Notes: generated by a model from the sequence alone, not told the origin. Positions 17,671 to 27,236 are shown, numbered from the stretch's first letter. The stretch: 64,000 nt of DNA from Cyanobacteria bacterium REEB459 (GCA_018970085.1 JAGWXD010000007.1:21715-85714); one strand, 5' to 3'. A program made the numbers and translations.

Positions 17671-19740
17671 TCAAACATTGCCGCGCTCGATTAAAACCAC
17701 CACTGAGCGAGGCTGGACCCGGTAGGTAGCCTCGCTCCAGGCTAAGGCTTGGTCAGGATGGCAAAAGTCACCAGGGGGCAGCAGGGCTGTATCAACAATG
17801 CGACCCCAACATTGGTGGCTAGCCAGAGGGGGAACCTCAAAAACCAGCTCCTCCCAGTAGGCGTTGATCATGGCGTGGAGTTGCTCCCCAGCGTCAGGAT
17901 AGCGCAGGGTAAAGGCCAGGCTGTGGGATTGATCGGACCAGTCGGGTTGCCCCAGGCGACACCCATGCCAGACCAGATGGGGTTCGTGGTGCCAGGTGGG
18001 GGTTACCCGCAGTCGATGTTCGAGCCGAAATACCTTGAGGGTTTGGATGACGTGAATCAATCCCCGGGTAAATCGCAGCAAATATTTTTCCCGTTCTAGG
18101 GCCGTCCAATCAAACCAGCTGATGTCGTTATTTTGACAGTAGGCGTTGTTATTACCCCCTTGAGAACGGCGAACCTCATCCCCCATTAAAAGCATGGGAG
18201 TCCCCTGGGAAATCAGCAGCAGGGTGAGAAAGTTTTTAATCTGTTGGCACCGTAAATGGGTCACGGCGGAGTCATGGCTGGGTCCCTCTACACCACAGTT
18301 CCAACTGTGGTTGAAGTCGCTGCCATCGTGATTGAAATGGCCATTGGCACTATTGTCTTTGTGGTTGTAGGAAACCAGGTCGTTGAGGGTAAAGCCATCA
18401 TGGCAGGTAATAAAGTGAATACTGCGGTTGGGCTCCCGGTTAGGTTGGGGGTAAATGTCAGGGCTACCCAACAACCGGTTCGATAGGGCTGGCACCATGC
18501 CCCTGTCACCTTTGACAAACTGTCTGAGGTGGTCCCGGTAGGGGCCGTTCCATTCGGCGAAGCGATCGCCAATAAAGCTACCCACCTGGTACAGTCCTGC
18601 CGCATCCCAGGCTTCGGCAATCAACTTGGTGCCTGCCAAAACGGGGTCAGACTCAATGCTCCAGAGGATCGGGGGATCGGCCAGGGGCTGACCCGCCATA
18701 TCCCGCGATAGGACAGAGGCCAGGTCAAAGCGAAACCCATCTACATGCATCTGGGCCACCCAGTAGCGCAAACTATCTAGAATCAAGCGCCCCACCACGG
18801 CATGGCTGGCCTTGAGGGTATTGCCGCAGCCACTGTAGTTAGAGTAATAAATCGGATTCTCCTCAAGGAGATAGTAGGTCGCGTTGTCAATACCTCTAAA
18901 GCTAAGGATGGGGCCTTCGTGGTTGCCCTCCGCTGAGTGGTTAAACACCACATCTAAAATCACCTCAATGCCAGCCCGGTGAAGCATCTTCACCAGGTCA
19001 CGAAACTCGGTCATCGGCCCCAGGGGATCTTTGCGGGAACTATAGGCTCGATGGGGCGTGAAAAAGCCCAGGGTGCTGTAACCCCAATAGTTTTCCAAGC
19101 CAGGATGACTATCCTGGGGATCAAACTGATGCACCGGCAACAACTCTACGGCGGTTATACCCAGGGATTTCAGGTAGGGAATCTTGTCGATAATACCGGC
19201 GAAGGTGCCTCGTTTTTCTGGTGCCAGACCCGAGGAGGGATGGCGGGTAAACCCCCCCACGTGCATTTCGTAGATGACGCTGGCAGCATAGGGAATGTGT
19301 AGCGGGCGATCGCCTTCCCAATCGTAGCTGCGATCATCCACGACCACCGCCTTTAGGGCGGTAGCACAGTTATCACCGGGCTCCAGAGCCGCCTGGCGAT
19401 CGTAGTCTTCCTGGCCAACAATGGCCCGGGCGTAGGGATCCAGCACTACCTTAGAGGCATCAAAGCGATGGCCCTGTGCCGGGGCCCAGGGCCCATGGAC
19501 ACGAAAGCCATAGACTTGGCCTGCCCGCACCCCCGGCACAAACCCATGCCAATAATAGGAGGTGCGATGCTTTTGACTATCGAGACCAATGACCCGACTG
19601 GGCTGGCGGATATTTTCAGAATTAAATAGCAGTAGATCAACCCCGGTCGCATGTTTAGAATAAAGACAAAAGTTTGCACCGGTGGCATAGAGGGTCGCCC
19701 CTAGGGGATAGCTTTGACCGGGCAGTACTTGACAATCCAT
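17671..19740 (-). CDS. glgX: Glycogen debranching enzyme / isoamylase (GlgX type)
   Basis: A 689-residue GH13 enzyme that hydrolyses alpha-1,6 branches during glycogen breakdown. The N-terminal carbohydrate-binding module 48 region (YPLGATLYATGANFCLYS, VYGFRVHGPWAPAQGHRFD) is followed by the GH13 barrel: EVILDVVFNHSAEGN (region I), DGFRFDLASVL (region II with the nucleophile Asp), LIAEAWDAAGLY (region III with the acid Glu) and FITCHDGFTLNDLVSYN (region IV). The ATG at 19740 gives MDCQVLPGQSYPLGATL, the usual start; a longer frame to 19836 adds 32 unrelated residues. A 15-bp near-perfect tandem duplication sits at 19756-19785 just upstream. It is alone, not in a glycogen operon. Confidence 0.92.
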   Translation of the reverse strand: MDCQVLPGQSYPLGATLYATGANFCLYSKHATGVDLLLFNSENIRQPSRVIGLDSQKHRTSYYWHGFVPGVRAGQVYGFRVHGPWAPAQGHRFDASKVVLDPYARAIVGQEDYDRQAALEPGDNCATALKAVVVDDRSYDWEGDRPLHIPYAASVIYEMHVGGFTRHPSSGLAPEKRGTFAGIIDKIPYLKSLGITAVELLPVHQFDPQDSHPGLENYWGYSTLGFFTPHRAYSSRKDPLGPMTEFRDLVKMLHRAGIEVILDVVFNHSAEGNHEGPILSFRGIDNATYYLLEENPIYYSNYSGCGNTLKASHAVVGRLILDSLRYWVAQMHVDGFRFDLASVLSRDMAGQPLADPPILWSIESDPVLAGTKLIAEAWDAAGLYQVGSFIGDRFAEWNGPYRDHLRQFVKGDRGMVPALSNRLLGSPDIYPQPNREPNRSIHFITCHDGFTLNDLVSYNHKDNSANGHFNHDGSDFNHSWNCGVEGPSHDSAVTHLRCQQIKNFLTLLLISQGTPMLLMGDEVRRSQGGNNNAYCQNNDISWFDWTALEREKYLLRFTRGLIHVIQTLKVFRLEHRLRVTPTWHHEPHLVWHGCRLGQPDWSDQSHSLAFTLRYPDAGEQLHAMINAYWEELVFEVPPLASHQCWGRIVDTALLPPGDFCHPDQALAWSEATYRVQPRSVVVLIERGNV

Positions 19741-19755
19741 AGAGCCGTGACAATG

Positions 19756-19785
19756 TAAAGATGACCTGGGTAAGGATGACCTGGG
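19756..19785. repeat. 15-bp tandem duplication upstream of glgX
   Basis: TAAAGATGACCTGGG followed directly by TAAGGATGACCTGGG (one mismatch). It lies within 50 nt of the glgX start. Confidence 0.85.
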
Positions 19786-20011
19786 GATTGGGCAACCCCC
19801 TCCGCAGGGGCTATCTCTTCCATTATGGAACCCCATGGCGGAACCCTATGATGGACATCTACAGGGGCAGATGGATTAGATTAAGTCCATAGCGGCGCTG
19901 GCGCGATGCTACCCCTGTAATCCTTACCCATGGCTACCAGCACCCTAGCCCGCTTTGGTATTGTTATGCCTAGTGTTGCCAGCCATTTTCAAGATTCTTA
20001 AGCGATCTCCT

Positions 20012-21115
20012 ATGGATAGCCCGATTCGACCCCATACCCATCTCCGCCCTGGCGACCAGGTGGTTTATCGGATTTTAGATGCCAATCTGGATCGCAGTCG
20101 CGAAGCGCTGAGAATTATTGAAGAATGGTGCCGCTTTGGCCTTAATCACCCTGGCTATACCGACCAGCTCAAGCATCTGCGCCAAACCCTGGGACAGTGG
20201 CATAGCGCCGATCTGCGACTAGCCCGCGATACGCCTAACGATCCGGGCACCCAGATCACCCATCCCCAGGAAGTAGCACGACCCAACCTCCAGGCCGTGC
20301 TTCAGGCTAACTTTTGCCGTCTGCAGGAATCCCTGCGGGTGCTGGAGGAATACGGCAAACTCTACCAGACCGAGTTCGCCCTGGCTTGCAAAGCGGTGCG
20401 CTATCAAGTCTATACCCTGGAAAGTCAGTTACTTGGTAGCTATCGTCACCAACGCCTGCACCAAGCCCTCACCTACCTGGTTACCTCGCCCCAGGACAAT
20501 CTGCTGGCGGTGGTAGAGGCCGCCTTGCAAGGAGGCATTGCCATGGTTCAGTACCGCGATAAGCGCAGCGAAGATTGTCTGCGTTTGGAGTTAGCCCAGC
20601 AACTAAAACAGCTCTGCCATCACTATCAGGCCTTATTTCTGGTTAACGACCGGGTCGATTTGGCTCTGGCGGTGGAGGCGGACGGCGTCCACCTGGGGCA
20701 AACTGATTTGCCCATTGCCGTAGCTCGCCAGTTGCTGGGTAGTCAACGAATTATTGGCCGATCGACCACCAACCCGGAGGAAATGGAACGGGCCCTGGAG
20801 GAGGGGGCTGACTATATCGGGGTGGGGCCCGTCTATAGCACCCCCACTAAACCCGGTAAGGCAGCAGCCGGTTTAGAGTACCTCCGTTATGCCAGTAGTC
20901 ATGCCCCGGTGCCCTGGTTTGCGATCGGGGGCATTGATGTTGATAACCTGGGGCAGGTACTGGCGGCGGGGGCTCAGCGGGTAGCGGTGGTCCGGGCGGT
21001 AATGGCAGCGGCAAACCCCACCCTGATTGCCCAGTATTTTGTAACCCAAACAGACTACTCTCAACGGTTCCATCGCTCCCCCGGGTTGCCAGGGGAGCAG
21101 GGCGACCAGGGCTGA
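20012..21115 (+). CDS. thiE: Thiamine-phosphate synthase with N-terminal ThiD2-like domain
   Basis: A 367-residue protein. Residues from about 150 onward are a complete ThiE barrel: MVQYRDKRSED, FLVNDRVDLALAVEADGVHL followed by GQTDLP, GRSTTNPEEM, GADYIGVGPVYSTPTKPGK and FAIGGIDVDNL. It joins HMP-pyrophosphate to the thiazole phosphate. The N-terminal domain (YRILDANLDRSREALRIIEE, LQANFCRLQESLRVLEEYGK) is the extra domain found on cyanobacterial ThiE, related to ThiD2. ATG at 20012 is preferred over the start at 19955, whose extra residues look like a spurious hydrophobic stretch. thiS follows 67 nt downstream, forming a thiE-thiS pair. Confidence 0.92.
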   Translation: MDSPIRPHTHLRPGDQVVYRILDANLDRSREALRIIEEWCRFGLNHPGYTDQLKHLRQTLGQWHSADLRLARDTPNDPGTQITHPQEVARPNLQAVLQANFCRLQESLRVLEEYGKLYQTEFALACKAVRYQVYTLESQLLGSYRHQRLHQALTYLVTSPQDNLLAVVEAALQGGIAMVQYRDKRSEDCLRLELAQQLKQLCHHYQALFLVNDRVDLALAVEADGVHLGQTDLPIAVARQLLGSQRIIGRSTTNPEEMERALEEGADYIGVGPVYSTPTKPGKAAAGLEYLRYASSHAPVPWFAIGGIDVDNLGQVLAAGAQRVAVVRAVMAAANPTLIAQYFVTQTDYSQRFHRSPGLPGEQGDQG

Positions 21116-21182
21116 GCTGGCTTTGTCCTGGCTGACCAATACCTTTCAATACCTTGCTTCTGCTGATTTTGCCCCTACTGCT

Positions 21183-21407
21183 ATGGTTGACTCCAGTTTT
21201 GATAGGTTTTCTGTTTTGGTTAATGGTGAGAGCCAAATCTGTCGGTCTGGCACCCTCTTGCCTGCCTTTATAGAGTCTCTTGGCCTGAATCTGCGGTTAA
21301 TCGCCATAGAGTACAATGGCGAAATATTGCCTCGCCAGCTATGGGCCACCACCCATCTCCACCCCCACGACAGGCTGGAAATTGTCACCATTGTTGGCGG
21401 TGGCTGA
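21183..21407 (+). CDS. thiS: Sulfur carrier protein ThiS
   Basis: A 74-residue ubiquitin-like protein ending in the GG needed for adenylation and thiocarboxylation (VTIVGGG). FSVLVNGESQICRSGTLLPA and LIAIEYNGEILPR fit ThiS. It delivers sulfur for thiazole formation. The ATG at 21183 gives the normal family length; an in-frame TTG at 21123 would add 20 residues without family support. It is the partner of thiE immediately upstream. Confidence 0.9.
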   Translation: MVDSSFDRFSVLVNGESQICRSGTLLPAFIESLGLNLRLIAIEYNGEILPRQLWATTHLHPHDRLEIVTIVGGG

Positions 21408-21558
21408 GGTAGCCTAAGCGCTAGCCTGGCTTTAGGGGTTCGGTTTTCCCCTAGGAAATTGCCCCTCCCAGGGTCGGTGAGGAACGCGTTACAGTTATAG
21501 TCAGAACCCAAACTAGGGTTTATTTACCTCCCTTGTACGATTGAAGGCAGCATACCCA

Positions 21559-22506
21559 ATGTGGAAGACAATGAGTGGACGACTTCAACTCCCGATTAAA
21601 CCTCTGATTGCCCTGGGATTAGTCGTGCTGTTATGGTTCGCTAACGCGGATGGAGCCTGGGCCGCCAGATCGGGGGGACGCATGGGGGGCGGTAGTTTTC
21701 GTTCTCCCAGTCGATCCAGCATGCCCTCTCGCGGTGCCTATGGCCCCAGCGGCGGTGGCTACTACCCGGGTGGGGGGATGGGGTTTCCCTTTTTGTTTCC
21801 CCTGTTCGGCTTTGGCGGCGGCTTTGGCGGTCTGTTTACCCTGCTGGTGTTTATTGCCATTGCCAATTTTTTAATGCGTAGTTTGCGATCGCTAAAGGGT
21901 GACAGCGACTATAGCGATGGCCCCCCCTCTAGCAATCCACCGGTAACCGTGGCCAAATTACAGGTGGGGCTGCTGGCCAATGCCCGCGGTCTCCAAGAGG
22001 ACCTTAACCGAATTGCCCTGGAGGCCAATACCGGCAACTCAGAGGGGCTGGTCAGGCTATTACAGGAAACCACCCTAGCCCTGCTGCGCCATCCTGACTA
22101 CTGGATGTACGGAGCTGTGGACAACAAACAGACCCGACTGTTGAATGCCGAGCAAGAATTCAACCGGTTTACCCTGTCTACTCGCAGTCGCTTCACCCAG
22201 GAAACCCTTTCCAATGTGAACCATCAATTGCTGCAGACCAAACCGGCAGAATTAATCGCCGCCGCCGATGACCACCAGGTTCCGGGAGAATACATTATGG
22301 CCACCCTGGTGGTGGCGGTCCAGGGGCAGCTTGATTTGCCCAATATTACTGACCCTGGCAATCTGCGCCAGGCCCTCAATCAGATTGGGGCTATTGCCCA
22401 AGACCGGCTGCTGGCAGTTGAAGTGCTCTGGACCCCCCAGCAACCCGGGGAGACTCTGAGTGCCGATGAGATGGTGGCCGAGTATCCAGACCTGACGCTG
22501 CTGTAG
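21559..22506 (+). CDS. DUF1517 family protein (glycine-rich, membrane-anchored)
   Basis: About 315 residues. An N-terminal signal-like hydrophobic segment (LIALGLVVLLWFANADGAWA) ends in an alanine-rich cleavage-like site, followed by a G/S/P-rich stretch and a strongly hydrophobic FPFLFPLFGFGGGFGGLFTL region that continues LLVFIAIANFLM. The C-terminal two thirds is the DUF1517 domain (VTVAKLQVGLLANARGLQED, LLQETTLALLRHPDYWMYG, GEYIMATLVVAVQGQ). The family is conserved in cyanobacteria and plastids, without an established biochemical function. Start: ATG at 21559 or 21571; a TTG at 21541 is less likely. The YdcF-like gene follows 104 nt downstream. Confidence 0.82.
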   Translation: MWKTMSGRLQLPIKPLIALGLVVLLWFANADGAWAARSGGRMGGGSFRSPSRSSMPSRGAYGPSGGGYYPGGGMGFPFLFPLFGFGGGFGGLFTLLVFIAIANFLMRSLRSLKGDSDYSDGPPSSNPPVTVAKLQVGLLANARGLQEDLNRIALEANTGNSEGLVRLLQETTLALLRHPDYWMYGAVDNKQTRLLNAEQEFNRFTLSTRSRFTQETLSNVNHQLLQTKPAELIAAADDHQVPGEYIMATLVVAVQGQLDLPNITDPGNLRQALNQIGAIAQDRLLAVEVLWTPQQPGETLSADEMVAEYPDLTLL

Positions 22507-22610
22507 GTAGGCCGGGCCGGAGCGGTTTTTGGGTGGCAAAGCGGCCAATTCTCTATATTATCAAGGGGGCATTTGCGATCGCGCCCGATTTTTCCCCTTG
22601 ATCTCTGGCC

Positions 22611-23753
22611 ATGGATATCTTGAATCTGCTCACTCGCCTTCTACTATGGCTCCTGATTGGCTATTTGCTCTGGTGGGTGCTGAAGAAGTTCATTCCTGTC
22701 GGGTTTCTCACCTGGCTGGGGGGAGCGATTTTACTGCTGATGGTGGCTTCAGTCTTTATTGCCCCCGGCAACAAACCCCTTAGCCCCCTCTGGCAGGTGG
22801 TAGACACCTTTTGGCAGGTAGCGTCTTTCCCCCTCAAACCTCTGGGGACAACCATTACTCTGCTAATCGTAGCCCTGGCCAATGGCATTAAAAAAGTCGA
22901 GGGGCGGCTGGTCCTGATTGCCCTGGCAATTTTACTGGTGACCAGTACGCCCCTGGTTGCCCGAACCCTGGTGAATCAATCAGAGGGTGCCGTACAAAGA
23001 GCCTACCAGAGTCAGAAAAAACTTTGCAGCGATATTTGCAGCGTTGATCAAGTGCCCCTAAACCTGGCCAGATCCATGGTAATTCTGGGAAATAATGCCG
23101 ATGAGGGGGCCAGCAGTACCCTCCCCAGTCAGATCGACGCTGAGGTTCAACTAGATCCCATGCTGGTTTCCCGATTGAATAGTGCAGCAGAGGTTTACCG
23201 GCGGATAGGGGCCGGCCAAGCCCTGGTGACCGTCACCGCAGGAGCCCTGGACAGCACTAGCGATGCCGGCAAACGAATCGATCAGCTGATTCGGCAGCGG
23301 TTAATTGGTGCAGGGATTCCGGCGGGCAACATTCAGATCAACAGCACGGGTATGGATATTCGGCAGGTGGTTCAAAGTCAAAAAAACTACTTGAAGGACC
23401 AGGGACTCTTCATCCCACTATCTGGTAAGGTTGGGCGTCAGACGGAGCGCAACAATCGAGAGGCCAATCGGGTAGTTTTGGTAGCCCCGGCTATGACCAT
23501 GCGGCGGGCTGCTCTGGCCTTTGAAAACGAGGGACTACAGGTGGTTGCCTGGCCCACCGAGCTCTACAGCACCCCTGGTCTTAAGCGGGCTAGTAAGCTG
23601 GCCCGGCTGGTGGATCTGGTGCCCAATGTGGCCGCCCTCAGGTTAACGACCCGCTATTGGGATGAACTGCTCACCTCGGTCTACTACTATCTGAGGGGCT
23701 GGCTACCATCCTTTAGTGTGCAGTGGGACCAGGTGGTGGAAACCCTGAGCTAG
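22611..23753 (+). CDS. YdcF/ElyC/SanA (DUF218) family membrane protein
   Basis: A 380-residue protein with about three N-terminal transmembrane segments (LLTRLLLWLLIGYLLWWVL; FLTWLGGAILLLMVASVFI; LVLIALAILLVTSTPLVA) and a soluble DUF218 domain from about residue 150. DUF218 features seen are ARSMVILGNNADEG, RLNSAAEVYRRIGAG, IRQRLIGAGIPAGNIQINS and NRVVLVAPAMTMRRAALAFE. In Escherichia coli ElyC and SanA affect envelope integrity and peptidoglycan, but the catalytic activity is unsettled. A shorter paralogue lies at 56185-56865. ATG at 22611. Confidence 0.83.
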   Translation: MDILNLLTRLLLWLLIGYLLWWVLKKFIPVGFLTWLGGAILLLMVASVFIAPGNKPLSPLWQVVDTFWQVASFPLKPLGTTITLLIVALANGIKKVEGRLVLIALAILLVTSTPLVARTLVNQSEGAVQRAYQSQKKLCSDICSVDQVPLNLARSMVILGNNADEGASSTLPSQIDAEVQLDPMLVSRLNSAAEVYRRIGAGQALVTVTAGALDSTSDAGKRIDQLIRQRLIGAGIPAGNIQINSTGMDIRQVVQSQKNYLKDQGLFIPLSGKVGRQTERNNREANRVVLVAPAMTMRRAALAFENEGLQVVAWPTELYSTPGLKRASKLARLVDLVPNVAALRLTTRYWDELLTSVYYYLRGWLPSFSVQWDQVVETLS

Positions 23754-23823
23754 GGTAGGGGGGGTGACACCTTAGCCAATCGGTCACTAGGGATGGGAAA
23801 TTTTTGTATTCAGGGCAAGGGCT

Positions 23824-25575
23824 ATGGCGCGATCGCAATTTCAAAAACTGGCTACTTACCTCAGTCCTCACTGGTCCACCGTGGCCTTGGGGGTCGGTGC
23901 CTTGCTGATGGTCAACCTGCTGGGGGTGTGGATTCCCCTGTTAATTCGAGACGGCATTGATGAGCTACAGGTAACCTTTAGTTATCAGCGGGTGATCTAT
24001 TACGCCGCCATCGTACTGGTGCTGGCATCGATCATGTGGGTCATTCGCATGGTTTCCAGAATCAGCTTGTTTGGGGTAGGGCGCCAGGTGGAGTTTGATC
24101 TTAAGCAACGCATCTTTGAGCATTTGTTGCAGATGGAACCAGCCTACTTTAGCCGCAACACCCCCGGAGAATTGATTAGCCGCGCCACCAGTGATGTAGA
24201 TAATATCCGGCGGCTGGTGGGCTTTGCCATTCTCAGCTTAGCCAATACTTTATTTGCCTATGCCCTCACTGTACCGGTGATGATCAGCATTAACCTGCGG
24301 TTGACCTTTCTGGCCTTGATGGTCTACCCCCTGATGTTGATTCTGGTCCAGATGTTTAGCGATCGCCTGCGCCGGCAACAGCTGAAGGTACAGGAGCGCC
24401 TGGCAGACCTGTCGGACCTGGTGCAAGAGGATATGAGTGGCATTGCCCTAATTAAAATCTATGGCCAGGAGGTCAACGAAGCCCGGGCCTTTGATCAGCT
24501 TAACCAGCATCTGCTGCGGGCCAACCTGGCCCTGGCCAGTACCCGTAGTACCCTGTTTCCCCTCCTAGGAGGACTGGCCAGCATTAGTCTGCTGGTGGTT
24601 TTGGCCACCGGCGCTGGGGCGATCGCCGCTGGCTACCTGACCATTGGTGACTTTGTCGCCCTGCTCATTTACGTAGAGCGATTGGTGTTTCCGACCGCTT
24701 TGCTGGGTTTTACCATTACCGCCTACCAGCGAGGAGAAGTCAGTATTGATCGGGTGCAGGCGATTCTAGAGGCTGAACCGGCAATTGAAGATGATCCCAC
24801 TGCCCTAGCCCTTCCCCGGGAGCAGGTAAAGGGCACAATCACCGCCCGCCACCTCACCTACACCTACCCTGGTCATCGGGTACCGGCCCTGGCTGGGGTA
24901 ACCTTTACCATCCAGGCAGGGGAACGGGTAGCTATTGTGGGGCCGATTGGTTCAGGTAAGTCAACCCTGGCCAATGCCCTGCCGCGTCTACTAGAGGTGG
25001 AACCGGGGCAACTCTGGCTAGATGGCCTAGACATCACCCAGATCAAACTCCACGATCTGCGTCAGGCGATCGCCTACGTGCCTCAAGATAGCTTCCTCTT
25101 CAGCACCACCATCAATAACAACATTCGCTACGGCCTACCCCAGCTAGAACCAGTCAACGTCCACCATGCCGCTCACCAGGCCCAGATCGACAGTGAAATT
25201 GAAAACTTTCCCCAACAATATGAAACCCTGGTAGGAGAGCGGGGTATTACCCTATCGGGGGGACAACGGCAGCGCACCGCCCTGGCCCGGGCCCTGGTGA
25301 TCGATGCCCCCATTCTGGTGCTTGACGATGCCCTCTCCAGTGTCGACAACCGCACCGCTACAGCTATCTTAGATGCCCTATCTGCTGGCACCCAGCAAAA
25401 AACCGTGGTGTTTATCTCCCATCAAATGTCAGCGGCCGCCACCGCCGATCGCATCCTGGTCATGGACCAGGGGCAAATTGTCCAAATCGGCACCCATGCC
25501 GAGCTTGTAGCCATCCCGGGCCTCTACCGGCAACTGTGGGACCAGCACCATCTGGAGGCGGTACTGGAGTCCTAG
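23824..25575 (+). CDS. ABC transporter, fused permease and ATP-binding half-transporter
   Basis: A 583-residue type IV ABC exporter half: six-helix transmembrane domain (about 15-315) with the ARSQFQKLATYLSPHW start, then a nucleotide-binding domain with GPIGSGKST Walker A (373-381), QDSFLFSTTINNNIRYG Q-loop region, LSGGQRQR signature and Walker B ILVLDDALSSVD. The residue after the Walker B aspartate (D501) is Asp502 instead of the catalytic Glu, as in the degenerate half of heterodimeric exporters such as MdlA or TM287. The switch histidine (FISHQM) is present. A partner half is not in the window. Substrate unknown. Confidence 0.88.
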   Translation: MARSQFQKLATYLSPHWSTVALGVGALLMVNLLGVWIPLLIRDGIDELQVTFSYQRVIYYAAIVLVLASIMWVIRMVSRISLFGVGRQVEFDLKQRIFEHLLQMEPAYFSRNTPGELISRATSDVDNIRRLVGFAILSLANTLFAYALTVPVMISINLRLTFLALMVYPLMLILVQMFSDRLRRQQLKVQERLADLSDLVQEDMSGIALIKIYGQEVNEARAFDQLNQHLLRANLALASTRSTLFPLLGGLASISLLVVLATGAGAIAAGYLTIGDFVALLIYVERLVFPTALLGFTITAYQRGEVSIDRVQAILEAEPAIEDDPTALALPREQVKGTITARHLTYTYPGHRVPALAGVTFTIQAGERVAIVGPIGSGKSTLANALPRLLEVEPGQLWLDGLDITQIKLHDLRQAIAYVPQDSFLFSTTINNNIRYGLPQLEPVNVHHAAHQAQIDSEIENFPQQYETLVGERGITLSGGQRQRTALARALVIDAPILVLDDALSSVDNRTATAILDALSAGTQQKTVVFISHQMSAAATADRILVMDQGQIVQIGTHAELVAIPGLYRQLWDQHHLEAVLES

Positions 25576-26152
25576 GGGCAGATCAAAAGCGACGTCTATA
25601 ATTAACTTGGCAATTAATTTGGCGTTCATATCGCAATTCCTGCATCAGTGCAGTGCAGCCGAGGCCCCAGAACAAGGGGCTTAAGCCCTTTGCCTGTCGT
25701 GGACTGATCTAAAAACCGCTGTCAATTGCGGTGTAACAGCCAGGGCTTTATCTGACCCTACGCCTCAAGGTGTGAGGAAACCGGTCGTGAGTTGGCCTTA
25801 CCGCAGATTGATCGTCCTCAAGCCTGGGTCAAGTCCATTTATAAGGGTTTTCACCGCACCACCCTGAAGGAGCTTAATCAGATCACCTTTGGCCAGAACC
25901 CCTGAGGCAGTATTGGGAACTACAAAAAGATATCGATGGGTAGCTGGGGTTTTATAATCAGGAGCGACCCACTCAAGAGGCGACTGCTAGGGCCAGCCAG
26001 CCATGCAACCATCTAGCCACGGCGAAACAGTTTGATCAACCCGTAGGCCCAAAGGATAACTATCAAACCGGGCCTGACGCCCTTCCACCTGTCTGACATG
26101 GCCGATCTGTCAGGTCAGGTTTGACCCACTACATTTTTTTGGCATCTCGCCT
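25576..26152. other. Spacer of 577 nt with a short tandem duplication and a transposase relic
   Basis: Between the ABC exporter and egtD there is no intact gene. It starts with a 12-bp near-perfect tandem duplication (AATTAACTTGGC / AATTAATTTGGC, 25600-25623) and contains a decayed transposase at 25771-26096. Near the end, CTGTCTGACATGG and CTGTCAGGTCAGG (about 26088-26120) might belong to a terminal repeat of the lost element; I could not find its counterpart. Confidence 0.6.
25771..26096 (+). pseudogene. Decayed integrase-core (IS481/IS3-like) transposase, C-terminal part
   Basis: The first frame from 25771 reads ELALPQIDRPQAWVKS then KGFHRTTLKELNQITF and stops at 25903; after a frame change, 25911-26096 reads YWELQKDIDG, a TAG stop, LGFYNQERPTQEA, and ends at TGA 26094-26096. 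The order FHRT..L-E..ITF then LQKDID(W)LxFYNxERP is the last catalytic block and C-terminus of rve-type DDE transposases. At least one frameshift and one in-frame stop (where tryptophan is expected) are present, and the N-terminal two thirds is missing. Family assignment is from memory of the motif. Confidence 0.6.
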
Positions 26153-27172
26153 ATGATCTCTACCCCACCCCTCTCTGCGGGACAATTCTTTAATACATCG
26201 GATGGACGTTTTCAATCGGTCTACCTGGACTCCCCGCATTCTTTTAGCGGCCTGGAGGGACAGGACGTGATCGAGGGATTGACCCAAGCGCCCAAGGTAT
26301 TGCCACCGAAATACTTTTACGACGATCGCGGTTCCCAACTATTTGAGCAGATCTGTGGCTTACCGGAGTACTACCCGACCCGGACCGAAGCCTGGATTTT
26401 ACAGCACTATGCCCCGGAGATCGCCGAAATCACTGGCCCCTGCCAGCTAATTGAACTGGGCAGTGGCAGTTCCACCAAAACCCGGCTGCTGCTAGACGCC
26501 TACCAGGCCCAGGGCTATCCTCTCTATTACCAACCCATTGACGTAAGTGCGGGAATGCTAGCGGACAGCGCCGCCCAATTACTCACCGACTACCCCACCC
26601 TGCAGGTGCAGGCCCTGGTGGGTACCTACGATCAGGCCCTAACCGCCTTGCCGCCGGCTTCTGCCCCTCGACTGCTGTTATTTCTAGGCAGCAGCCTGGG
26701 CAACTTTACCCCCCTGGAGTGCGACCAGTTTTTTGCTCAGGTCACCACCGTGCTGGAGCCGGGCGATTATTTTTTGTTAGGCATTGACCTGCAAAAGGAT
26801 AGGGCCATTCTGGAGGCGGCCTATAACGATCACCAGGGGGTGACGGCGGCCTTTAATGTGAATATGCTGGCCCATCTTAATTACCGCTTTGCCGGCAACT
26901 TTAACCTAGAGGCCTTTCACCACCAGGCTATTTATAACCCTGGTGACTGCCAGATTGAGATGTATTTGCACTGTCGGCAACCCCAGTCAGTGCGACTCAA
27001 AGCGCTGGATCTGAGTCTTGATCTAGCTAGGGGGGACAGCATCCGTACGGAGATTTCGCGTAAATTTAACCTGGAACACATGCAGGGGTACTTGCAAGCC
27101 CAGGGACTCTCTCCCTTACTAACCTGGGTTGATTCCCAGCACTGGTTTGGGATGATTCTTTGCCGCCTGTAG
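26153..27172 (+). CDS. egtD: L-histidine N-alpha-methyltransferase (EgtD)
   Basis: A 339-residue SAM-dependent enzyme of the EgtD family (Methyltransf_33), trimethylating histidine to hercynine, the first committed step of ergothioneine synthesis. Diagnostic blocks are PPKYFYDDRGSQLFEQI (51-67), ICGLPEYYPTRTEAWIL, the SAM site LIELGSGSSTKTRLLLDA (99-116), DVSAGML, LLLFLGSSLGNFTPLEC and GIDLQKDRAILEAAYND. The pairing with a sulfoxide synthase 64 nt downstream on the same strand supports the role. ATG at 26153. Just upstream is the transposase relic, so the operon promoter must lie in or after it. Confidence 0.92.
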   Translation: MISTPPLSAGQFFNTSDGRFQSVYLDSPHSFSGLEGQDVIEGLTQAPKVLPPKYFYDDRGSQLFEQICGLPEYYPTRTEAWILQHYAPEIAEITGPCQLIELGSGSSTKTRLLLDAYQAQGYPLYYQPIDVSAGMLADSAAQLLTDYPTLQVQALVGTYDQALTALPPASAPRLLLFLGSSLGNFTPLECDQFFAQVTTVLEPGDYFLLGIDLQKDRAILEAAYNDHQGVTAAFNVNMLAHLNYRFAGNFNLEAFHHQAIYNPGDCQIEMYLHCRQPQSVRLKALDLSLDLARGDSIRTEISRKFNLEHMQGYLQAQGLSPLLTWVDSQHWFGMILCRL

Positions 27173-27236
27173 CCTGACTCATGGAACTGACTTTAGGATC
27201 GCCTGCGGATAGTCCAGACCTGTCATCGGAGACATC

